DNA of 64,000 bases from Pseudomonas putida. Lineage in GTDB: Bacteria > Pseudomonadota > Gammaproteobacteria > Pseudomonadales > Pseudomonadaceae. Positions within the stretch are counted from its first letter, which is position 1. Each line of letters begins with the position of its first letter. The stretch is from assembly GCF_030159595.1 (NCBI RefSeq), contig NZ_BSKJ01000016.1, positions 16,510 to 80,509 of the forward strand, read 5' to 3'. Made by a program: the position numbers and the translations under genes. Shown piece by piece: positions 1-9,113 of the stretch. Below the pieces are notes generated by a model. It saw only the letters and a program-made list of their open reading frames with translations. It had not been told where the DNA came from and did not search any database.

Positions 1-60
1 CCATGTCTTGTCCCTTCAGCATGCATAAATGAATGAGGGGATTTTCCGGTTCGCGGGCCG

Positions 61-95
61 TTGAGACAAACTCATTAAATTTGAGATGAACTCAA
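61..95. promoter_or_regulatory. Tandem pair of 15-bp inverted repeats, candidate operator
   Basis: Two copies of TTGAG-N5-CTCA(T/A) lie at 61-75 and 81-95 with a 20-bp period, about two helical turns. That is the layout expected for two dimers of one regulator on the same DNA face. They lie about 120 bp upstream of the methylenetetrahydrofolate-reductase-like gene. The repeats are seen directly; the regulator is unknown and its role is inferred. Confidence 0.4.
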
Positions 96-212
96 GAATT
101 CTTCATGATCATGTTCATGTCTCAATCAGAGCACCATCCTGCGCATCCGGACATGACCCGGTCCCCCTTCTGCCGCACAATGCCACCCTGACCACACCAG
201 GTGCCCGGCCAC

Positions 213-1700
213 ATGAGCCTGTTGAAAACTGCGCTGCGCGACCAGAATTTCGTCTGTGTGATGGAGTTCGTCCCCAAGCCTTCCGCAGAACGCTTCGCCG
301 CCATGGAAGCGATCATGGCCCGTGCGCACCTGTGTGGCTGGCCGATGACCGTGGCCATCGGCGATCGCGTCGGCAGCCCGCTGGACATGTCGCCGCTGGA
401 CGCCCTCGCCTCGTTTGGCAACCCGGTGCCGGCCTTGCCGCACTTTTCCGGCAAGGACCGCGAACGCCACCACCTGCTTGCCCAGCTGCAACGCATGGAC
501 GCCGCCGGCCTCGACCAGCTGTTGCTGCTAACCGGCGACCGCCTGCCCGGTCACACGCCTGGCCAGCGCCCGGTGCGCTATCTGGAATCGGTCGCTGCCC
601 TGCAGATCGCTCGCCAGGCTTGCCCGCACTGGTTGCTGGGCGCTGCACTGAACCCATTCAAATACCACGAGGAAGAAGGCGGCGCCCAGTATTTCAAGGC
701 TGAGAAAAAACTGACTGCAGGTGCCGACTTCCTCACCCTGCAACTGGGGTTCGATGCAGACAAACATCAGGAAGCCATGCACTGGATGCGGCGCCAGGCC
801 ACGCCCAAGCCCATGCTGGCCTGCCTGATGAGCCTTACCCACGGGCGCGCGGCAATGCTCGACCATGTGGCCGGCGTTACCGTCACACCGTCCATGCGCG
901 AGATGCTCGAAGCGGAGGCAGCGCAGTCCAAGGCCTTTGCCCAGACACGCAGCGTTGACCGCCTGGCCTTGCAGATCATCGGCGTGAAGCTGATGGGTTA
1001 CGCCGGTGTGCACCTGTCAGGGGTTCACGAGCTCAAACAACTGCTCGCCCTTGAGGCCCGCATCGAGCACTGGCAAACCCAGGTCCACACGCTGGCGCAA
1101 TGGGCGCCCGCCTGGCGCGCCAGTTGGCAGATGCCCGGCCTGCCGGCAGTCACCTTCCACCCACCGCAAGCCGGCTGGCGCCAAGGCGAATCACGGGTCG
1201 ATGCTTCGCTCAAAGAGAAAGCGCGCTATCACCTGATGCACGGCATGCATTCATTGCTGTTCAGCCGTCGCAATAGCCTGAGCAAGGCATTTGGCTGGGC
1301 GGTGCGCCAGCCGCTGTGGGGCACACAGGTTGGCGCGCAAGTGTTGCACACGGTGGAGCGCGCAGTGAAACGGCCATTGGTGGGCTGCGACACCTGTGGC
1401 CGCTGCCGCCTCGAAGACACGTTGTACATCTGCCCGGAAACCTGCCCCAAGGGCCTGGCCAACGGCCCCTGCGGCGGTACCGCGCTGAACCGCTGCGAGT
1501 TCGGCGACCGCGAGTGCATCCACAGCGTCAAGTACCGCACTGCCAAGGCCGTGCGGCAAACCGCGGTGCTGACCGAGCGCCTGATCCCGTGCATCGAGGT
1601 CGAAAGCCGCCACCGCAGCTCGTGGCCGCAGTGGTTCGCACCGCAAACACCGCGCCGGCTCAGCCCGCAGCCAGTGCCTCGAAGCCAGCCCGAATCCTAG
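213..1700 (+). CDS. Methylenetetrahydrofolate reductase family protein with C-terminal zinc-binding domain
   Basis: A 495-residue protein. Residues about 1-300 look like the MetF barrel (5,10-methylene-THF to 5-methyl-THF reduction), with typical stretches such as GDR, LLLLTGDR and GADFLTLQLGFD. The C-terminal part carries a cysteine-rich segment (GCDTCGRCR, then CPETCPKG, GPCGG and CEFGDREC) typical of the MTHFR_C domain. This is larger than plain MetF (about 280-300 residues) and is probably a specialised one-carbon enzyme rather than the housekeeping copy. I chose the ATG at 213 over the GTG at 201 because AGGTG at 199-203 sits at a good distance from it. Its last 41 bp overlap the convergent yjiA gene. 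Confidence 0.85.
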   Translation: MSLLKTALRDQNFVCVMEFVPKPSAERFAAMEAIMARAHLCGWPMTVAIGDRVGSPLDMSPLDALASFGNPVPALPHFSGKDRERHHLLAQLQRMDAAGLDQLLLLTGDRLPGHTPGQRPVRYLESVAALQIARQACPHWLLGAALNPFKYHEEEGGAQYFKAEKKLTAGADFLTLQLGFDADKHQEAMHWMRRQATPKPMLACLMSLTHGRAAMLDHVAGVTVTPSMREMLEAEAAQSKAFAQTRSVDRLALQIIGVKLMGYAGVHLSGVHELKQLLALEARIEHWQTQVHTLAQWAPAWRASWQMPGLPAVTFHPPQAGWRQGESRVDASLKEKARYHLMHGMHSLLFSRRNSLSKAFGWAVRQPLWGTQVGAQVLHTVERAVKRPLVGCDTCGRCRLEDTLYICPETCPKGLANGPCGGTALNRCEFGDRECIHSVKYRTAKAVRQTAVLTERLIPCIEVESRHRSSWPQWFAPQTPRRLSPQPVPRSQPES

Positions 1701-2637
1701 CTTCGGGCAGTTCATCGGCGATGAACACCATCACGCTTTCGCGGGTTTCACCGTCGGCCCACTCGGCGTCCCAGTCGAAGCCGTAGAGCTTGAGCACGCC
1801 CTGGAACACCAGCTTGCGGCCCTCGCCGGCAATGTTCAGCACGCCTTTGTAGCGCAACAGCTGCTTGCCGTGGGTTTCCAGCAGTTCGTTCATGAAGTCG
1901 CTGAGGCGGTCGATATCCAGCGCGGTTTCCGTGCGCAGCACCATCGTGGAGATACGGTCCGGGGTGGCGGGCTTGAGCATCGGGCGCAGCACCGGTTTCA
2001 GGTTCGCGCCCAGGTCGGGGTTGAGGTTGAATCCACGCACATCCAGTAACTCAGCCAGGTCGATGCGTCCGTGTTCGACCACCCGGATTGCGGCCCGACC
2101 ATTGATGCGGGCCAGGCGCTCGCGCAGGGCTTCTACCGCCGCCGCGTCCACCAGGTCGGTCTTGCTCAACAGCAAGCGATCGGCAAAGCCGACCTGAGCC
2201 TGTGCGATGGTTTGGGTCAGGTGCAGTTCGGCATGAGCGGCGTCAACCAGGGTAATGATGCCGTCGAGGATGTAGCGCTCACGCAGTTCCTCGTCGATGA
2301 AAAAGGTCTGCGCCACCGGTGCCGGGTCGGCCAGGCCGGTGCATTCAATCACCAGGCGGTCGAAAGCGATTTCGCCAGCGTCCAGGCGTTCGAGCAGCAG
2401 GTACAGCGCGCGAGTCAGGTCGCCGTGGATGCTGCAGCATACGCAGCCGTTGGCCAGGGTCATCACCTGCACCGGTTCGTCGCCCAGCAGTTGGCTGTCA
2501 ATGCCAGCCTCGCTGAACTCGTTTTCGATCACGGCGAGTTTCAGGCCGTGCTCGGCCTTGAGCATGTGCTTGAGCAAGGTGGTCTTGCCGGCACCAAGGA
2601 AGCCAGTGAGTACGGTTACGGGAATGGGCGTCTGCAC
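1660..2637 (-). CDS. yjiA: CobW/YjiA-family GTPase (COG0523)
   Basis: A 325-residue GTPase of the CobW/UreG-like class linked to metal handling. The P-loop GFLGAGKT is at residues 12-19, the diagnostic CxCC metal-binding motif is C65-V-C67-C68, and SKTD is the NKxD-like guanine motif. The start is GTG at 2637, preceded by AGGAG; a longer reading frame upstream would run into the REP palindrome. It lies downstream of cstA and the yjiX-type gene on the same strand, as in E. coli yjiY-yjiX-yjiA. A role in supplying or sensing a metal for the transporter pathway is inference. The 3' end overlaps the MetF-like gene tail to tail. Confidence 0.9.
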   Translation of the reverse strand: MQTPIPVTVLTGFLGAGKTTLLKHMLKAEHGLKLAVIENEFSEAGIDSQLLGDEPVQVMTLANGCVCCSIHGDLTRALYLLLERLDAGEIAFDRLVIECTGLADPAPVAQTFFIDEELRERYILDGIITLVDAAHAELHLTQTIAQAQVGFADRLLLSKTDLVDAAAVEALRERLARINGRAAIRVVEHGRIDLAELLDVRGFNLNPDLGANLKPVLRPMLKPATPDRISTMVLRTETALDIDRLSDFMNELLETHGKQLLRYKGVLNIAGEGRKLVFQGVLKLYGFDWDAEWADGETRESVMVFIADELPEARIRAGFEALAAG

Positions 2638-2667
2638 GCAGAAAATCTCCTGTGCGGAAAAAACAGT

Positions 2668-2761
2668 GGCCTCATCGCCGGCAAGCCAGCTCCCCCAGGG
2701 ACTGCACAAACCTTGAGGCCTGTGGAGTCCCTGGGGGAGCTGGCTTGCCGGCGATGAGGCC
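2668..2761. repeat. REP palindrome pair between yjiX and yjiA
   Basis: Arms at 2668-2703 and 2726-2761 form a perfect 36-bp inverted repeat with a 22-bp spacer. The sequence is the P. putida REP type (GGCCTCATCGCCGGCAAGCC... core). It lies inside the cstA-yjiX-yjiA transcription unit, so it may form a strong RNA hairpin that lowers or separates expression of yjiA. Confidence 0.9.
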
Positions 2762-2783
2762 GGGACAGGTTAACGCTGAAGGC

Positions 2784-2981
2784 TCAACAGCACTTGGGCC
2801 CGGACTTGCCACCGTAACGCGCTTCCTGACGTTCGCGGAAGAATTCCTCGTACGTCATCACCGGCTTGTCCGGGTGCGTCTTCTGCATGTGCTCGACATA
2901 GTTGTCGTAGTCGGGCATGCCGACCATCAGGCGGGCTGCCTGCCCCAGGTACTTACCCAGTCGACCCAAGTCGTTGAACAT
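2784..2981 (-). CDS. yjiX: YbdD/YjiX family small protein
   Basis: A 65-residue protein of the YbdD/YjiX family (DUF466). Recognisable features are the amphipathic N-terminus, the segment MVGMPDYDNYVEHMQ, the HPDKPVMTYEEFFRERQEARYG region and the terminal GPKCC. Family members almost always follow a CstA-type transporter gene, as here (17 bp after cstA). The molecular function is not established; the C-terminal CC pair is compatible with metal or thiol chemistry. Confidence 0.9.
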   Translation of the reverse strand: MFNDLGRLGKYLGQAARLMVGMPDYDNYVEHMQKTHPDKPVMTYEEFFRERQEARYGGKSGPKCC

Positions 2982-2998
2982 AACTGCAGTCCTCTCGT

Positions 2999-5065
2999 TT
3001 ACGCGTCAGGCAGCGCCTGGAACGGGGTTTCCTTGTCGCTGCGCTCCTTGCGGCCCAGGGCGGCGTAACCAACCTTGATGGCGAAGAACAGGATGCTGAA
3101 CACCACCAGCAGGAACAGGATCGTCAGGCCCGCGTTGGTGTAGGCGTTGAAGATCACATGTTGCATCTGACCAATGTCCTTGGCCGGGGCCAATACCTGG
3201 CCGGCGTCCAGCGCAGTGCTGTATTTCTTGGCCAGGGCCAGGAAGCCAACCGCCGGGTTCGGGTCGAACAACTTGATCAGGCCAGCGGCGGTGGTGCAGA
3301 TCAGCAGCCAGACAGCCGGCAGCAGGGTGACCCAGATGTAGCGCTGACGCTTCATCTTGATCAGCACTACGGTGCCCAGCATCAGGGCAATACCGGCCAG
3401 CATCTGGTTGGAGATACCAAACAGCGGCCACAGGGTATTGATGCCACCCAGCGGGTCGATCACGCCCTGATACAGCAGGTAGCCCCAGAGTGCCACGCAG
3501 CCAGCCGTGGCGAGCAGGTTGGCACCCCACGACTCGGTGCGCTTGAGCGCCGGCACGAAACTGCCCAGCAAGTCCTGCAGCATGAAGCGCCCGGCACGGG
3601 TACCGGCATCCACTGCAGTGAGGATGAACAAGGCTTCGAACAGGATTGCGAAGTGGTACCAGAAGGCCATGGTGTTCTCACCCGGCAACACCTGGTGCAG
3701 GATCTGCGCGATACCGACCGCCAGGGTCGGCGCACCGCCGGCACGGGCCAGGATGGTGTGCTCGCCGATGTCACGGGCGACGGCTTCTAGCTGCTCAGGG
3801 GTAATCAGGAAACCCCAGCTGCTGACTGTCTGCGCCACCGAGGCAACGTCTGCGCCCACCACTGCGGCGGGGCTGTTCATGGCGAAGTACACGCCCGGTT
3901 CGATCACCGAAGCGGCGACCATGGCCATGATGGCCACGAACGACTCCATCAGCATGCCGCCGTAGCCGATATAGCGGGCGTTGGTTTCGTTGTCCAGCAG
4001 CTTGGGCGTGGTCCCCGAAGAGATCAGCGCGTGGAAGCCGGACACCGCACCACAAGCGATGGTGATGAACAGGAACGGGAACAGGGTGCCCTTCCACACC
4101 GGGCCGGTGCCGTCGGTGAACTGGGTCAGCGCCGGCATTTTCAACTCGGGCGCAATGATCAGGATACCGATGGCCAGGCCAACGATGGTGCCGATCTTGA
4201 GGAAGGTGGACAGGTAGTCACGCGGCGCCAGCACCAGCCACACCGGCAGCACCGCAGCGACAAAGCCGTAGCCCACCAGCATCCAGGTGATCTGCACGCC
4301 GGTGAAGGTGAATGCCGGGCCCCACACCGGGTCGGCAGCGATCACACCGCCCAGCCAGATCGAGGCCAGCAGCAATACCACGCCAACGACCGAGATCTCG
4401 CCAATGCGGCCCGGGCGGATATAGCGCATGTAGATGCCCATGAACATCGCGATCGGGATGGTCGCCATCACCGTGAACATGCCCCATGGACTTTCGGCCA
4501 GGGCCTTGACCACGATCAGCGCCAGCACCGCGAGGATGATGATCATGATCAGGAAGCAGCCGAACAGGGCGATGGTGCCCGGAATGCGGCCCATCTCTTC
4601 GCGCACCATGTCGCCCAGCGAGCGACCGTTGCGGCGGGTGGACAGGAACAGGACCATGAAGTCCTGCACCGCACCGGCCAGCACCACGCCGGCGATCAGC
4701 CACAGTGTGCCGGGCAGGTAACCCATTTGCGCGGCGAGTACAGGGCCGACCAGGGGGCCTGCACCCGCGATGGCGGCGAAGTGGTGACCGAAAAGAATGT
4801 GTTTGTTGGTCGGGACGTAGTCCAGGCCGTCGTTGTTGAGCACCGCCGGCGTAGCCCGGCGCGGGTCGAGTTGCATCACCTTGGTGGCGATGAACAGGCT
4901 GTAGTAACGGTAGGCAACCAGGTAGATGGCCACTGCCGCGACCACGATCCACAAGGCGTTGATCGCCTCACCGCGACGCAGGGCAACCACACCCAGCGCG
5001 CAGGCCCCTATGACTGCCAGCGCCAGCCACGGAATGTGGCGTAGCAGGCTATTATTGTTGTTCAT
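2999..5065 (-). CDS. cstA: CstA-family carbon starvation/pyruvate-peptide transporter
   Basis: A 688-residue polytopic inner-membrane protein of the CstA family. It has the conserved early block (NDGLDYVPTNKHILFGHHFAAIAGAGPLVGPVLAA) and about 16 hydrophobic segments. In E. coli the relatives are CstA (peptide/pyruvate) and BtsT (pyruvate/H+ symport). With yjiX and yjiA following, the gene order is that of the BtsT (yjiY) locus, so pyruvate or a related carboxylate is the likely substrate. The ATG at 5065 was chosen over an upstream in-frame start at 5185 because the family N-terminus (MNNNNSLLRHIPWLAL) begins there and GGAAG precedes it. Confidence 0.92.
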   Translation of the reverse strand: MNNNNSLLRHIPWLALAVIGACALGVVALRRGEAINALWIVVAAVAIYLVAYRYYSLFIATKVMQLDPRRATPAVLNNDGLDYVPTNKHILFGHHFAAIAGAGPLVGPVLAAQMGYLPGTLWLIAGVVLAGAVQDFMVLFLSTRRNGRSLGDMVREEMGRIPGTIALFGCFLIMIIILAVLALIVVKALAESPWGMFTVMATIPIAMFMGIYMRYIRPGRIGEISVVGVVLLLASIWLGGVIAADPVWGPAFTFTGVQITWMLVGYGFVAAVLPVWLVLAPRDYLSTFLKIGTIVGLAIGILIIAPELKMPALTQFTDGTGPVWKGTLFPFLFITIACGAVSGFHALISSGTTPKLLDNETNARYIGYGGMLMESFVAIMAMVAASVIEPGVYFAMNSPAAVVGADVASVAQTVSSWGFLITPEQLEAVARDIGEHTILARAGGAPTLAVGIAQILHQVLPGENTMAFWYHFAILFEALFILTAVDAGTRAGRFMLQDLLGSFVPALKRTESWGANLLATAGCVALWGYLLYQGVIDPLGGINTLWPLFGISNQMLAGIALMLGTVVLIKMKRQRYIWVTLLPAVWLLICTTAAGLIKLFDPNPAVGFLALAKKYSTALDAGQVLAPAKDIGQMQHVIFNAYTNAGLTILFLLVVFSILFFAIKVGYAALGRKERSDKETPFQALPDA

Positions 5066-5242
5066 GGTTAGCTTCCAGCTGGTGGATTGGAAAGACCGCC
5101 CACCGAGTCTAGGGCGAGTCAAGGCGCATTGCCACACTTGCTTTGGTCTAGAGCCTCTGCGGCCAGATTGCGGTACCTGATGCACATACCACTCTAACTA
5201 TAGTCAGGATGTCTCTTTAGGACCTACCCGAGGATCCATGCC

Positions 5243-5608
5243 ATGAGCGATCACGACGAACGCCGCCGTTTCCAGCGTATCCAGTTCGACGCCCCGACCC
5301 GGCTGTGCCAAGGCGAACGTTGCTGGGAGGTGAAACTGCTCGACCTGTCCCTCAAAGGCCTGCTGGTCGAAATCCCGCAACCTTGGGATCCAGACCTGAC
5401 CCAGGATTTCGAAGCCTACATCGTGCTCAACGATGAAGTGACCGAGGTGCAGATGCAGGTCGAACTGCGCCACGAAGAACCGGACCGTCTGGGCTTCATC
5501 TGCCTGTACATCGACATCGATTCGATGAGCCATCTGCACCGTCTTGTGGAATTGAACGTGGCCGACAGCACCGAAATGATGCGTGAGCTGCGCGAACTCA
5601 TCGAATAA
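5243..5608 (+). CDS. PilZ-domain cyclic-di-GMP-binding protein
   Basis: A 121-residue single-domain PilZ protein. The two c-di-GMP motifs are present: RxxxR at R8-R12 and DxSxxG at D34-L-S-L-K-G39. Small stand-alone PilZ proteins act as cytoplasmic effectors for motility, biofilm or secretion. The gene is monocistronic here, with divergent cstA upstream. The target is unknown. The window also holds a diguanylate cyclase (yfiN), but there is no direct evidence linking the two. Confidence 0.9.
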   Translation: MSDHDERRRFQRIQFDAPTRLCQGERCWEVKLLDLSLKGLLVEIPQPWDPDLTQDFEAYIVLNDEVTEVQMQVELRHEEPDRLGFICLYIDIDSMSHLHRLVELNVADSTEMMRELRELIE

Positions 5609-5792
5609 TGAAATCTCTTAGCTAGCTAATAGCCTTCCCACCTGATGTTTCCTGTCTACCCAGACAGCTTTAAGCCTGGGTGGCAGCGCTTTGTACACAC
5701 CCCTCTAGTACAGCTTCTGACAAGTTGGTACGCCTTCTGCATTGGGTTTTCGCACATCCAGCGATCACCCTTGTGCGCGCTACGATCAAAAT

Positions 5793-5804
5793 ATTGTATA
5801 CAAT
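5793..5804. promoter_or_regulatory. GntR-type palindrome upstream of the NCS2 permease
   Basis: ATTGTATACAAT is a perfect 12-bp palindrome, 67 bp upstream of the permease start. TTGTATACAA is a common operator form for GntR/FadR-subfamily regulators. No GntR gene lies nearby, so the regulator would act in trans. The surrounding gap 5609-5871 shows no other clear element. Confidence 0.5.
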
Positions 5805-5871
5805 TCTTGTGGCAATCATTTGTAGGAAGTGTCTACAGTAGCGACACAACAATAAACAGAGAGCCTGCTCC

Positions 5872-7389
5872 ATGACTACGTCCCCTAGCACGTCTCCCAC
5901 CAAGCGCCCCGAGGATGAAAACCTCGGGCTGGGTGCCAACCTGGCCTATGGTCTGCAGCATGTATTGACCATGTACGGGGGGATCGTCGCGGTACCCCTG
6001 ATCCTGGGGCAGGCCGCAGGCCTGAACGGCGCCGAAATCGGCATGCTGATTGCTGCTTCGTTGTTTGCCGGTGGCCTGGCCACCCTGCTGCAAACCCTGG
6101 GTTTGCCGTTCTTCGGCTGCCAGTTGCCGCTGGTGCAGGGCGTATCGTTCGCGGGTGTGGCGACCATGGGTGCCATCCTCAGCAGTGAAGGTGGCGGAGG
6201 CCTGCCAGGCGTGCTCGGCGCGGTCATGGCGGCGTCGCTGATCGGCTTTTTGATCACCCCGGTGTTCTCGCGCATCACCAAGTTCTTCCCGCCGCTGGTG
6301 ACCGGTATCGTCATCACCACCATCGGCCTGACCCTGATGCCAGTGGCCGCCCGCTGGGTGATGGGCGGCAACAGCGCTTCGCCGGAATTCGGCAGCGTGG
6401 CCAACATCGGCCTGGCCGGGCTCACCTTCGCCATCGTGCTGCTGCTGAGCAAGCTGGGCAGCGCGACCATCTCGCGCCTGTCGATCCTGCTGGCCATGGT
6501 GGTCGGCACCCTGATCGCCTGGGCGCTGGGCATGACCGACTTCAGCAAGGTCACTGAAGGCCCGATGTTCGCCTTCCCCACGCCGTTCCACTTCGGCATG
6601 CCGGAGTTCCACATCGCCGCCATCCTGTCGATGTGCATCGTGATCATGGTGACCCTGGTGGAAACCTCGGCCGACATCCTCGCCGTCGGTGAGATCATCG
6701 ACACCAAGGTCGACTCCAAGCGCCTGGGCAACGGCCTGCGCGCCGACATGGCATCGAGCATCCTGGCGCCGATTTTCGGCTCGTTCACCCAGAGCGCGTT
6801 CGCCCAGAACGTTGGCCTGGTAGCCGTGACGGGTGTGAAGAGCCGCTATGTGGTAGCCACCGGTGGCGTGATCCTGGTGGTGCTCGGCCTGCTGCCGGTC
6901 ATGGGCCGGGTGATTGCTGCCGTGCCTACCCCGGTACTGGGCGGCGCCGGCATCGTGCTGTTCGGCACCGTGGCAGCCAGTGGCATCCGCACCTTGTCCA
7001 AGGTCAGCTACAAGAACAACGTCAACCTGATCATCGTCGCGGCTTCGCTGGGCTTCGGCATGATCCCGATTGCCGCGCCAACCTTCTACCACCACTTCCC
7101 GAACTGGTTCGAGACCATCTTCCACTCGGGCATCAGCTCGGCGGCAATCATGGCCATCCTGCTGAACCTGATCTTCAACCACTTCACCACCGGCAACTCG
7201 GAAAACCAGTCGGTGTTCGCTGCGGCCTACGAGCGCACCATCCAGTATTCGGATATTTCCGCGCTGCGTGATGGCGACTACTTCAAGGATGGCAAGCTGT
7301 TCGATGCCGAGGGTAATGAAGTGCCGATGCTGGAGGTGGACGAGCATGGCAATGAAACGGTCAGGCGGGCGGCGGTTGCCGAGCATTGA
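5872..7389 (+). CDS. NCS2-family xanthine/uric acid (nucleobase) permease
   Basis: A 505-residue inner-membrane transporter of the nucleobase:cation symporter-2 family. The family landmarks are QH in the first membrane segment (YGLQHVLTMYGG) and the signature AFAQNVGLVAVTGVKSR (QNxG...T...SR). The TLVETSADILAVGEI block with a conserved Glu resembles xanthine and urate transporters more than the uracil carrier UraA. A GntR-type palindrome lies upstream and a strong terminator follows. The exact purine cannot be fixed from sequence alone. Confidence 0.88.
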   Translation: MTTSPSTSPTKRPEDENLGLGANLAYGLQHVLTMYGGIVAVPLILGQAAGLNGAEIGMLIAASLFAGGLATLLQTLGLPFFGCQLPLVQGVSFAGVATMGAILSSEGGGGLPGVLGAVMAASLIGFLITPVFSRITKFFPPLVTGIVITTIGLTLMPVAARWVMGGNSASPEFGSVANIGLAGLTFAIVLLLSKLGSATISRLSILLAMVVGTLIAWALGMTDFSKVTEGPMFAFPTPFHFGMPEFHIAAILSMCIVIMVTLVETSADILAVGEIIDTKVDSKRLGNGLRADMASSILAPIFGSFTQSAFAQNVGLVAVTGVKSRYVVATGGVILVVLGLLPVMGRVIAAVPTPVLGGAGIVLFGTVAASGIRTLSKVSYKNNVNLIIVAASLGFGMIPIAAPTFYHHFPNWFETIFHSGISSAAIMAILLNLIFNHFTTGNSENQSVFAAAYERTIQYSDISALRDGDYFKDGKLFDAEGNEVPMLEVDEHGNETVRRAAVAEH

Positions 7390-7413
7390 CTGCTGACTGA
7401 GCGGTGAAGTGGA

Positions 7414-7443
7414 GGGGCCGACGCGCATCGTCGGCCCCTTTTT
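7414..7443 (+). terminator. Rho-independent terminator after the NCS2 permease
   Basis: GGGGCCGACG (7414-7423), a 5-nt loop, and CGTCGGCCCC (7429-7438) are followed by five T residues. The 10-bp stem is perfect and G+C-rich. Confidence 0.9.
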
Positions 7444-7458
7444 CGTTCGCCCGTTCGG

Positions 7459-7553
7459 GCCCTTTCGCGGGTAAACCCGCTCCCACAGGGACCGCACAAG
7501 TTACAGGCCCTGTGATATTCCTGTGGGAGCGGGTTCACCCGCGAAGAGGCCGG
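7459..7553. repeat. REP palindrome pair
   Basis: Arms at about 7464-7490 and 7520-7553 carry the P. putida REP core TTCGCGGGTAAACCCGCTCC in opposite orientations. They lie between the convergent permease and radA genes. Confidence 0.9.
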
Positions 7554-7566
7554 CACTGGCTAAACA

Positions 7567-8937
7567 CTATTCAAACAGTGCATCCAGAGCCTGCTCCAGC
7601 CGAGTCACGGCAATCACCTGCAACCCTGCCGGCGGTTCTTTCGGCGCATTGCCCTTGGGCACGATGGCACGCTTGAAACCGTGCTTGGCCGCCTCCTTCA
7701 ACCGCTCCTGGCCACTGGGCACAGGCCGCACCTCGCCCGACAAGCCAATCTCGCCAAACACCAGCAGCCCATGGGCGAGTGGCCGGTTACGCAAGCTGGA
7801 CATCACCGCCGCCAGCAACGCCAGGTCCGAGGCTGTCTCCAACACCTTGACCCCGCCCACCACGTTGAGGAACACGTCCTGGTCGTGGGTCGGAATCCCG
7901 CCATGGCGGTGCAGCACCGCCAGCAACATGGCCAGGCGGTTCTGGTCCAGGCCCAAGGTCACCCGGCGCGGGTTGGCCAGGTGGCTGTCATCGACCAGTG
8001 CCTGCACCTCGACCAGCATTGGCCGGGTGCCTTCCCAGGTCGCCATGACCACGCTGCCCGGTACTTCCTCCTGGGTGCGATTGAGGAAGATCGCCGAAGG
8101 GTTGGAGACTTCTTTCAGGCCACGGTCGGTCATGCCGAACACGCCCAGCTCGTTGACGGCGCCAAAGCGGTTCTTCACCGCCCGCAGCAAACGCAGGCGG
8201 CCATCGGACTCACCCTCGAAATACAACACGGTGTCGACCATGTGCTCCAGTACCCGCGGGCCAGCCAACGAGCCCTCCTTGGTCACATGACCAACCAGGA
8301 AAATGGCCGTACCGCTTTGCTTGGCGTAACGCACCAGCAGCGCCGTGCTCTCACGCACCTGGGCCACGCCACCTGGCGCTGATTGCAGTTGCTCGGTGAA
8401 GATGGTCTGGATCGAGTCGATCACCATTACGCGTGGTTTCTCGACGCGTGCCGTGGCAATGATGGTCTCGATGCAGGTTTCGGTCATCACCTTGAGTTGG
8501 TCCTGGGGCAAGCCCAGGCGCCGCGAACGCATGGCCACCTGCTGCTGCGATTCCTCACCCGTGACATACAGCGCGGGCATGCCCACGGCGATGTTGCACA
8601 AGGTCTGCAGCAGGATGGTCGACTTGCCGATGCCGGGGTCGCCACCAATCAGCACCACTGAGCCATCCACCAGGCCGCCACCCAGCACACGATCCAGCTC
8701 GGTGCTGCTGGTGGTGAAGCGCGGGATTTCCTCGACGCTGACTTCGGCCAGGGTCTTGATCTGCGCTTGCTGCCCGGTCCAGCCGGCGCGGCCACTGCTG
8801 GGCGCAGCGGCACCACCGCTTTCGATCATGGTCTCGACCAGGGTGTTCCAGGCCCCGCATTCGCCGCACTGGCCGGCCCATTTGGGGAAGGTCGCACCGC
8901 ACTCGGTGCAGCCATACAAGCGCTTGGCCTTGGCCAT
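7567..8937 (-). CDS. radA: DNA repair protein RadA
   Basis: A 456-residue RadA (Sms). The N-terminal four-cysteine zinc finger (CTECGATFPKWAGQCGEC) is followed by a RecA-like ATPase with Walker A GGDPGIGKST. The RadA-specific KNRFG motif follows, and then a Lon-like C-terminal domain ending in LEQALDALFE. It acts in branch migration and processing of recombination intermediates. Length and motifs match the family. Confidence 0.97.
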   Translation of the reverse strand: MAKAKRLYGCTECGATFPKWAGQCGECGAWNTLVETMIESGGAAAPSSGRAGWTGQQAQIKTLAEVSVEEIPRFTTSSTELDRVLGGGLVDGSVVLIGGDPGIGKSTILLQTLCNIAVGMPALYVTGEESQQQVAMRSRRLGLPQDQLKVMTETCIETIIATARVEKPRVMVIDSIQTIFTEQLQSAPGGVAQVRESTALLVRYAKQSGTAIFLVGHVTKEGSLAGPRVLEHMVDTVLYFEGESDGRLRLLRAVKNRFGAVNELGVFGMTDRGLKEVSNPSAIFLNRTQEEVPGSVVMATWEGTRPMLVEVQALVDDSHLANPRRVTLGLDQNRLAMLLAVLHRHGGIPTHDQDVFLNVVGGVKVLETASDLALLAAVMSSLRNRPLAHGLLVFGEIGLSGEVRPVPSGQERLKEAAKHGFKRAIVPKGNAPKEPPAGLQVIAVTRLEQALDALFE

Positions 8938-9113
8938 GGCTGGGGTCTCCTGGAAAAAACCGCCATGATAGCCGAGCCGAACGTGTCTCGAACGCTTCGG
9001 GATGCGACAAAACTATTCGTTCTAACTGCAGTCAGTAGGCCTGAACACAACGCATGAAGCGTTTAAGTGGCTTACACTGCGTTAACCTTACCTTTTGTTA
9101 CAAGGAACCAGAC

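Noticed and set aside
5833..7497. 554-codon minus-strand frame opposite the NCS2 permease
   Set aside because: Shadow frame; extremely His/Asp/Gln-rich and without a family match.
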